Below, one piece after another: positions 57,695 to 64,000 of a stretch of 64,000 nt of DNA (positions are counted from its first letter, which is position 1; every line of letters starts with the position of its first letter). Source of the DNA: Desulfoluna limicola (GTDB lineage Bacteria > Desulfobacterota > Desulfobacteria > Desulfobacterales > Desulfolunaceae); contig NZ_AP024488.1 of NCBI RefSeq assembly GCF_021654575.1, positions 5,917,501 through 5,981,500 of the forward strand, in the 5' to 3' direction. The translations under genes were made by a program, and so were the position numbers. Below the pieces are notes generated by a model that did no database searches, had not been told where the DNA came from, and worked only from the letters and a program-made list of their open reading frames with translations.

Positions 57695-60600
57695 ATGAAA
57701 AAATGGATAGAGTGGATGGCCAACAACCATGTGGCCGCGAACCTTCTGATGATGGTCTTTGTCGTCGGTGGGATCGTGAAGGGGTTCGGGGTGAAGCAGG
57801 AGGTTTTTCCTGAGATCGCCCTGGACAAAATTCAGGTGGAGGTCTCTTATCCGGGGGCGGGTCCCGAAGAGGTGGAAGAGGGGATCATTCTCAAGGTCGA
57901 GGAGGCGATCTCCGGCATCGACGGCATTGACGAGCTTTCCTCCCAGGCCTTTGAGGGGCGGGGCAATGTCATCGCGGAGCTTCGCTCCGGCGTGGACGCC
58001 AACGTGGTGCTGCAGGACATCAAGAGCGAAGTGGACCGCGTCACCACCTTTCCCGAGGACGCGGAAGAGCCCGTGGTGAGCAAAATACTAAACCTTCAGG
58101 AGACGGTCTCCGTGGTGGTGTATGGGGACCTATCCGAGCGGACCCTTCGGGAGCGCGCCGAAATGGTGCGGAACGAGCTCCTTGATTATCCTGAGATCAC
58201 CCAGGTGGAGTTGGGGGGCGTGCGTCCTTACGAGGTGACCATCGAGGTGACGGAAGAGAGCTTAAAACGTTACGGCCTCACCATGGAATCGGTTGCCGGC
58301 GCTGTACGACTGGCTTCCCTGGACCTGCCCGGCGGCACGGTGAAGACCCGAAGCGGTGAGATCCTGCTGCGCACCAAGGAGAAACGCTACAAGGCGGCGG
58401 AGTATGCCGACATCGTCATTGTCCGGGGGGCAAACGGCGCTGTGGTGCGCTTGGGTGACATCGCGACACTGACGGACGGTTTCGAAGACACGGGAACCTA
58501 TGCCCGGTTTGACGGCAAGCCCGCGGCCATGGTGAACGTCTTTCGGGTGGGGGACCAGAAACCCACGGAGATCTCAGATATTGTTCTACGCTATGTGGAT
58601 AAGACGAACAGTCTCTGGCCGGACACCGTTCGGGCAGCAGTCTGGAACGACACCAGCGAGCTCCTTGAGAGCCGCCTCAATCTCTTGAAGAAAAACGCCT
58701 TCCTCGGCCTGTGCCTCGTTATCATCGTGCTGGGCCTCTTTCTTGAACTGCGCCTTGCCCTCTGGGTGATGCTGGGCATTCCCATCTCCTTTATGGGGGC
58801 CATCATGCTGATGCCCGGCTTTGATGTCTCGGTGAACATGATCTCCCTGTTTGCCTTTATCCTGGCGTTGGGGATCGTGGTGGACGATGCCCTCGTGGTG
58901 GGGGAGAACGTCTTTGCCCATCGGGAGAAGGGGAAGCCCTTTTTGCAGGCCGCGGTGGATGGCGCCTCGGAGATGGCGGTGCCGGTGACCTTCTCCATCC
59001 TCACCACGGTGGCCGCCTTTCTGCCCATCGCCTTTGTGGGAGGGACCATGGGCAAGTTCATGGGGGCCGTTCCCGTTGTGGTGATCTCCCTTCTCGTGGT
59101 CTCCCTTGTGGAGTCTCTTTTTGTGCTGCCCGCCCACCTCAGCAAGGGCACCAACCGCCCTTTGACCGGTGTCATCCTGGGGCGCATTGATGGGGTCCGG
59201 GTTCTCTTTGGTGAAAAACTGGATCGGTTTGTGGGCGGTCCCTACAAACGGGCTCTGAACCTTTCTCTGACTTTTCGCTACGCCACCCTGGCCTGCGGCA
59301 TTGCCCTGCTTTTTATCAGCGTCGGGATTATTCGCTCCGGCCTTATCAAGTTCACCTTTATGCCGGAAGTGGAGGGCGAACGGATCACCGCAGCCCTTCA
59401 GATGCCGGTGGGCACCACCCTGGAGACCACGGGGAAGCAGGCGCAGCGGCTCATCGAAACCGCCATGGAGAGTGTGGCCGATGCCGATGCCGGGCGTCCC
59501 GGCGAGCCCTCCATCTTTCGGCATGTCTACGCCATTGTGGGCGGGGCCATCGCGGAGATGGGGCCGGCCCATGGCGGGGAGTCCGGTGCCTCGGCCACGA
59601 ACATTGCCCAGGTGGCCCTGTTCCTGACCAAGGCCGAGGAACGGGATTACCCCATAGGGGATGTGAAGGATCGGTGGCGCAAAAAAGTGGGTGAGATCCC
59701 CGGTGCCGAGTCCCTGACCTTCACCACCAACCTTGTGCGCATGGGGGCCAACATCGATGTGGAGCTCAGGCATGTGGATTATCGGGTGCTGGAAGCGGCA
59801 GCTGAAGATGTGAAGCAGTACGTGGAAGGATTTCCAGGGGTCACCGACATTGAGGACAACTTCTCCAAAGGCAAGGGGGAAATCAAATTTACCCTCACCG
59901 ATGAGGCGAAAACCTTAGGGGTCACCGAGGCCGATTTCGCCCGGCAGGTGCGGGGCGCATTCTTCGGCAGTGAGGCCCTGCGCCTTCAGATCGGACGAAA
60001 CGAAGTGAAGGTGAAGGTCCGCTACCCCGAAGGGGACAGGCGGCTCATAGAGACCCTGACCGCCATGAGCATTCGAACACCCAAAGGGGGCGAGATCCCC
60101 ATTCTTCGAGCCGCTCACTTTGATCGGGGCAGGGGCTACTCCACCATCACCCGCAACAACCGGAAACGGGTGGTGAACGTGACCGCCACCGTGGACTCCA
60201 AGGTGGGCAACGCAGGGGAGATCAACGCCGAGATCCGGGGAAAGCTGCTTCCGGAGCTCATGGGCCGGTACGATGGGCTCTCCTACGGGTTTGCCGGAGA
60301 GGAGAAAGAGAAGCAGGAGTCTTTGGGCAGCCTGAAGGAAGGGTATCTTTTGGCCCTTTTCGGTATCTATGCCCTTCTGGCCATTCCCTTTAAAAGTTAC
60401 ACCCAGCCGGTGATCATCATGTTTGCCATCCCCTTCGGGGTGGTGGGGGCCATCTTCGGACACCTTATCATGGGATACAACCTGAGCATGCTCAGCCTCT
60501 TCGGGGTCATTGCTCTTTCCGGTGTGGTGGTGAACGACTCCCTTCTCATGATCGACCGCATCAACAGCAACAGGGCTAAAGAGATGGGGATTATCGAGGC

Positions 60601-60856
60601 GGTTATGGAGGCAGGGCAACGGCGGTTCAGGCCGATTCTGCTCACCTCCCTGACCACCTTCTTCGGCCTCGTTCCCATGATTCTGGAGACCAGCATCCAG
60701 GCCCAGTTTCTTATCCCCATGGCCATCAGCCTGGGCTTCGGCATCCTCTTTGCCACCCTGATCACCCTGATTTTGATCCCTTCCCTCTACACCATTTTGG
60801 ACGATGTCAAGGGCGCGGTGAGGGGTAAGGAGAGGGACATCGTGCAGGAACATTAA
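57695..60856 (+). CDS. RND-family efflux pump permease
   Basis: 1053 residues, twelve membrane helices, two large periplasmic loops. The proton-relay aspartates are in GIVVDDALVVGENVF (around residue 395). N-terminus MANNHVAANLLMMVFVVGGIVKGFGV... and the R-loop region fit the HAE1-like group (TIGR00914-type relatives) rather than heavy-metal pumps. With the adaptor and outer-membrane protein it completes a tripartite exporter under TetR control. AGGAGG precedes the ATG. The transported compound is unknown. Confidence 0.93.
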   Translation: MKKWIEWMANNHVAANLLMMVFVVGGIVKGFGVKQEVFPEIALDKIQVEVSYPGAGPEEVEEGIILKVEEAISGIDGIDELSSQAFEGRGNVIAELRSGVDANVVLQDIKSEVDRVTTFPEDAEEPVVSKILNLQETVSVVVYGDLSERTLRERAEMVRNELLDYPEITQVELGGVRPYEVTIEVTEESLKRYGLTMESVAGAVRLASLDLPGGTVKTRSGEILLRTKEKRYKAAEYADIVIVRGANGAVVRLGDIATLTDGFEDTGTYARFDGKPAAMVNVFRVGDQKPTEISDIVLRYVDKTNSLWPDTVRAAVWNDTSELLESRLNLLKKNAFLGLCLVIIVLGLFLELRLALWVMLGIPISFMGAIMLMPGFDVSVNMISLFAFILALGIVVDDALVVGENVFAHREKGKPFLQAAVDGASEMAVPVTFSILTTVAAFLPIAFVGGTMGKFMGAVPVVVISLLVVSLVESLFVLPAHLSKGTNRPLTGVILGRIDGVRVLFGEKLDRFVGGPYKRALNLSLTFRYATLACGIALLFISVGIIRSGLIKFTFMPEVEGERITAALQMPVGTTLETTGKQAQRLIETAMESVADADAGRPGEPSIFRHVYAIVGGAIAEMGPAHGGESGASATNIAQVALFLTKAEERDYPIGDVKDRWRKKVGEIPGAESLTFTTNLVRMGANIDVELRHVDYRVLEAAAEDVKQYVEGFPGVTDIEDNFSKGKGEIKFTLTDEAKTLGVTEADFARQVRGAFFGSEALRLQIGRNEVKVKVRYPEGDRRLIETLTAMSIRTPKGGEIPILRAAHFDRGRGYSTITRNNRKRVVNVTATVDSKVGNAGEINAEIRGKLLPELMGRYDGLSYGFAGEEKEKQESLGSLKEGYLLALFGIYALLAIPFKSYTQPVIIMFAIPFGVVGAIFGHLIMGYNLSMLSLFGVIALSGVVVNDSLLMIDRINSNRAKEMGIIEAVMEAGQRRFRPILLTSLTTFFGLVPMILETSIQAQFLIPMAISLGFGILFATLITLILIPSLYTILDDVKGAVRGKERDIVQEH

Positions 60857-60875
60857 GGCGAAGGAGTGAAAAAAT

Positions 60876-61079
60876 GCCTCCGGTGGCGAGGGTGGCGAAA
60901 CCACATTAGGCACACGACCTCGAAAACAGGTTACGGATGTGATTTGCCCCTCGTTTCTCGGGCAAATCACATCCGTGTTTAAACAGGAATTTATTCAACG
61001 ACACTTTTTAAGACCTGTTTGTGACACCCACTCTTTGTGATCAGACTAAAGATGATCCCCCGGCAGGACCGCCGGAGGC
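60876..61079 (+). repeat. Intergenic repeat, composite type, with a perfect stem
   Basis: GCCTCCGGTGGCGAGGGTGGCGAAACCAC, ACCTCGAAAAC, a perfect 16-base-pair stem at 60934-60975 (CGGATGTGATTTGCCC, loop CTCGTTTCTC), GACCTGTTTGTGACAC and CGGCAGGACCGCCGGAGGC. Followed by GAGCTGAACAGTTAC. Confidence 0.92.
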
Positions 61080-61111
61080 TGTATTGAGCTGAACAGTTAC
61101 CTTGAAGGTTG

Positions 61112-61155
61112 AGTGCTCCCTGACCCCTGCTTGCCTGGGGCAGGGAGCATTTTTG
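61112..61155 (+). terminator. Intrinsic terminator after the RND operon
   Basis: TGCTCCCTG pairs with CAGGGAGCA; an inner CCCC/GGGG pairing extends the stem; TTTTT follows. Confidence 0.85.
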
Positions 61156-61395
61156 GTGGTGGGCGTGCGCGGCCGCTTAATGTCTGGAATGCGTTTACCG
61201 CTTCAGGCTGAATCAAAGAGGCGACTGAGTATAGAGTCCCGATTGCTTCGGTTCAGCTCTACATGTCAGGGGGATTAAGGCTGTCGTTTTGGTGCGCACG
61301 CACACCCTGCGCGTGGTGGCAGAGCGACCGGTTTTGTTCTTTCCCACCTTTGCTGCAAGAGTATCGGTTGCAATGGCGAGGTACTTCGCCGGGCA

Positions 61396-63447
61396 TCAGA
61401 CCTTGAACTGTCCCACCATCTCCTTGAGCTTTTGTGCAAGGTTCAGCAGCTCGCCGGCGTTCATGTTCACTGCTGAGCTGCTCTCTGTCATCTCTATGGC
61501 CTGGTTGTGCACCTCAGAAATATCCGATGTGATCTCTCCGGCGACTTTTGAACTCTGGGCCACGTTTTCATTGATCTCCGTCAATCCTTGGGACGCCTGG
61601 CTTACGTTTTGCGAGATCTCCTGGGTGGTGGCCGCCTGCTCTTCAACGGCCGTTGCTGTGGTTGAGACGATTTCACTGATATCATCGATGATTTTTGTGA
61701 TTTCCTCGATGGATTCCACAGAGACGGACGTTGCCTGCTGAATCCCGCCAATTTGATTCCGAATGTCATTTGTTGCCTCTGAAGTCAGTCTGGCAAGTTC
61801 CTTGATCTCCGTGGCTACAACGGCAAACCCTTTTCCTGCTTCTCCGGCCCGAGCCGCCTCGATGGTGGCGTTTAAGGCCAAGAGGTTTGTCTGGTCGGAA
61901 ATGTCGCTGATGGTCTCGGTGACCTTGCCGATCTCCTGGGCAGCTGTACCCAGTTCGGCGATTTTGTCGTGGGCCAGTTTAGCCTGGGAAACAGCTGTGT
62001 CTGCAATGGATCGAGCGGATTCCGTGTTTCTTGCCACCTCGTTGATGGTGGATGTCATCTCTTCCGAGGCCGCAGCAACCATGGAGACGTTGGTGGATGC
62101 CTGCTCCATGGCCACGGCAATGGAGGTCATGCTGGCACTCATCTCTTCGGTTGCAGCGGCAACGGTTTCGGTTTTTTTCGATGCCTGGTCAGTTCCCTGG
62201 GTCATCTGTTCTGAGATGGTTGCAAGGTCCGTGGAAGATGAGGAGAGGGTCTCGACCCCGGAGGAGATCTCTTTGATCATGCCACCGATATTTGATGTCA
62301 TATGGTTGAGGGCGTTTCCGAGTTTGCCAATCTCGTCGTACTGCCTGACCTCAAGGGTCTGACTGAAATCGCCTGTAGCCATGGCTTCTGCAAAGCGGAC
62401 CCCTTCTTTGATGGGGCCCGTGATGCTGTTCACGATCAGGTAGAGGATGAGCATCAAAGCGGTGACGGCTGCGGCACCGATACCGATGCTGACATGCTTG
62501 ATGTTGTTTGCCTTTTTGAGGGCTTCGGAGACAGGGATGTTCACCATGACTGTCCAGGGGGTGTTGGTGTTGCCGACCCAGACCGGTTCACCAAATCGTC
62601 CCACCTCTTCCCCAAGGGCTGCGGACTGGTTTTTGGTGAAAATGCTGTGTCCGGATGAGATGTTTTCTCTGAACGCGTTTAACCAAGGGGCAGCCTGAAA
62701 AGCTGATTTGCCGAGGAGATCCGGGTTAGGGTGGGTCACAACGATACCTGTGTTTGAGAGAACGGTTATGTATCCGGTATCAAAGATCCTGATCTTTGTG
62801 AATTGTTCCTGGATTGTTTCAAGGGCCATGCTTACTCCCGCCACACCGATGATTTGTCCCTTGTGGCGCATGGGCACACAAAGGCTTGTCATGAGGGTTT
62901 TCTTGCCGTTCACGGTGCCAATGAACGGCTCAATCACGGTCTCGGTTCCCTGGCTTTTGGGGATGCGGTAGTAATCCTTTGTCTCATAGCCTGAAAAGGG
63001 GGCAATCGAAATGTCACTTCCCCTGCGGCTTGCGAAGTGGGCGTATCGCCCTGTGGCATCGTATCCTGTCGTATTGGCAAAGGCCGAGTCCCGGTTATCC
63101 AGGGCATTGGGTTCCCATACCATCCAGGTAGATAGGAACGAGGGGTTTTCCGCCGTGAGCTGTTTCAGGATCTGATCCATCGTCTTTCTCTCCGGTATCT
63201 GCCCCGATAGTTTGAGTGCTTCGACGGTCTGGGCCAGGGTCCGGGCTGCAGCCATGGCAACCTCTATCTCGGCCTTTATAATGCCCCCATACCGGTGAGA
63301 TGTTTCAACGGACTTTTCCCGTGCGTCTTCTCGTGCCATGTTTCCGGATTTCACGGCGACGACCCCTATCGTCACAGCAAACGCGAGACATGCGATGGTG
63401 CCGATGTACAGGAACATTCTCATTTTTAAGTTGAGGTTCTTCAGCAT
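61396..63447 (-). CDS. Methyl-accepting chemotaxis protein (dCache sensor)
   Basis: 683 residues. First membrane helix about 10-30; a periplasmic dCache-type ligand domain (about 35-300, with YRIPKSQGTETVIEPFIGTVNGKKTLMTSLCVPM); second helix about 305-325; HAMP (to about 380); cytoplasmic signalling domain ending near the C-terminus, with the hairpin tip EARRAGEAGKGFAVVATEIKELARLTSEATNDI and methylation-type helices. AAGGAGTTTGAA precedes the ATG. A dCache domain normally senses amino acids, organic acids or related small molecules. No other chemotaxis genes are visible in the window. Confidence 0.93.
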   Translation of the reverse strand: MLKNLNLKMRMFLYIGTIACLAFAVTIGVVAVKSGNMAREDAREKSVETSHRYGGIIKAEIEVAMAAARTLAQTVEALKLSGQIPERKTMDQILKQLTAENPSFLSTWMVWEPNALDNRDSAFANTTGYDATGRYAHFASRRGSDISIAPFSGYETKDYYRIPKSQGTETVIEPFIGTVNGKKTLMTSLCVPMRHKGQIIGVAGVSMALETIQEQFTKIRIFDTGYITVLSNTGIVVTHPNPDLLGKSAFQAAPWLNAFRENISSGHSIFTKNQSAALGEEVGRFGEPVWVGNTNTPWTVMVNIPVSEALKKANNIKHVSIGIGAAAVTALMLILYLIVNSITGPIKEGVRFAEAMATGDFSQTLEVRQYDEIGKLGNALNHMTSNIGGMIKEISSGVETLSSSSTDLATISEQMTQGTDQASKKTETVAAATEEMSASMTSIAVAMEQASTNVSMVAAASEEMTSTINEVARNTESARSIADTAVSQAKLAHDKIAELGTAAQEIGKVTETISDISDQTNLLALNATIEAARAGEAGKGFAVVATEIKELARLTSEATNDIRNQIGGIQQATSVSVESIEEITKIIDDISEIVSTTATAVEEQAATTQEISQNVSQASQGLTEINENVAQSSKVAGEITSDISEVHNQAIEMTESSSAVNMNAGELLNLAQKLKEMVGQFKV

Positions 63448-64000
63448 TTCAAACTCCTTAAGTCAATCAATCAAATAGACATGCAAAGCAATCACCATTG
63501 TGCGGGCGACATATTTTTTGTGGATTTGGATTTTATATCGGGAGGGCAGCGAGCCTTTCAGGGGGTTCGGGTTTGATCTCTTGTGGTTTGGATGATGAAA
63601 CGATGTGAACTTTTTAAATGAATAGTAAGTTTTGCTAAAAACATGAATTTAAATGAGGGAAAGGTCAATGTGAATATTCATAAACTAAATTTACAAAATC
63701 AAATTAAGTATCATGTAAGTAGACTAGTTAAAATATAAGCGATACTTATGAATGATGTGACAGTATAGGGAATGTGGGTTGTGTGTAAATATTGCTGATA
63801 TTTCTTATCACGAGTGGGCTGTTTCCGTCATGGGTACGGAGCTGTTGTGGCCCGAGGGCAATGGTGAAGGGTGAGAAACTGAGGTGTGGTTCACGTGTTG
63901 CTCTATGGGCTGAGGCGCACCCATTTTTGTTGCGATGTTCATAGCGTCTCACACGGAATAAAAGGATTGCATGGTTTCCGGGTAAAAAAGGGTTTACCAA
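63448..64000. other. Right-edge region, no gene recognised
   Basis: AT-rich upstream region of the chemoreceptor gene. A leftward frame open from 63746 to the edge has no supporting features. Confidence 0.5.

Noticed and set aside
58586..59773. Minus-strand frame antisense to the RND pump
   Set aside because: His/Gly/Lys-rich shadow frame with no start signal.
1..64000. tRNA, rRNA or riboswitch
   Set aside because: No cloverleaf, rRNA segment or known riboswitch core was recognised by eye. A covariance search would be decisive and was not possible.

Overview
The window carries about 45 protein genes of a Gram-negative bacterium and no rRNA, tRNA, IS element or CRISPR array that I can recognise. 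Several traits point to an anaerobically respiring member of the Desulfobacterota: a Tat-exported ferredoxin, an octahaem cytochrome c with a membrane cytochrome b partner, a three-domain NifU with a NifS-type desulfurase, a MenA prenyltransferase, a TRAP transporter, sigma-54 control and an APS kinase. The genus cannot be fixed from the sequence alone.

Layout. 1-535: start of a Tat-exported 4Fe-4S protein running off the left edge. 1.7-3.8 kb: nifU-nifS. 4.2-6.8 kb: purine nucleoside phosphorylase and an MTA/SAH deaminase, a plausible salvage pair. 7.4-13.2 kb: exported or membrane proteins (solute-binding-like protein, lipoprotein, Sel1-repeat protein, glycosyltransferase, MauE/DoxX protein, rhodanese). 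13.8-14.6 kb: M55 aminopeptidase. 14.9-19.2 kb: respiratory cytochrome b and octahaem cytochrome c, divergent from a PAS/sigma-54 activator, with a sigma-54 promoter and clustered upstream dyads between them. 20.3-22.8 kb: acyl-CoA synthetase with an XRE-cupin regulator. 24.3-27.3 kb: TRAP transporter. 27.9-30.7 kb: double-flavodoxin protein and divergent MerR regulator. 30.8-36.8 kb: MetAP, a TIGR00725-type protein, a Tat lipoprotein amidohydrolase, GNAT, a phosphoribosyltransferase and an EamA transporter. 37.1-38.9 kb: APS kinase and a sulfotransferase-like protein. 39.3-46.8 kb: a glutamate-synthase-like FMN enzyme, a gene-poor 1.5 kb stretch, MenA, a NitT/TauT-type ABC transporter and YggL. 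46.9-51.0 kb: MoxR-DUF58-transglutaminase operon. 51.6-53.6 kb: HAD phosphatase and FMN reductase. 53.9-60.9 kb: TetR plus a complete tripartite RND efflux system. 61.4-63.4 kb: chemoreceptor.

The most striking property is not a gene. Most intergenic spaces hold members of one modular repeat family bounded by inverted GCCTCCGGCGG / CCGCCGGAGGC termini. Members are built from a small set of hairpin modules. In copy after copy the stems differ in sequence but remain self-complementary, while the loop (CTCGTTCCTC or its complement) stays constant. The elements sit inside operons, in the leader of the octahaem gene, and over stop codons, where they supply C-terminal residues. A second theme is heptanucleotide arrays at the 3' ends of genes. 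A third is a set of candidate operators next to their likely regulators.
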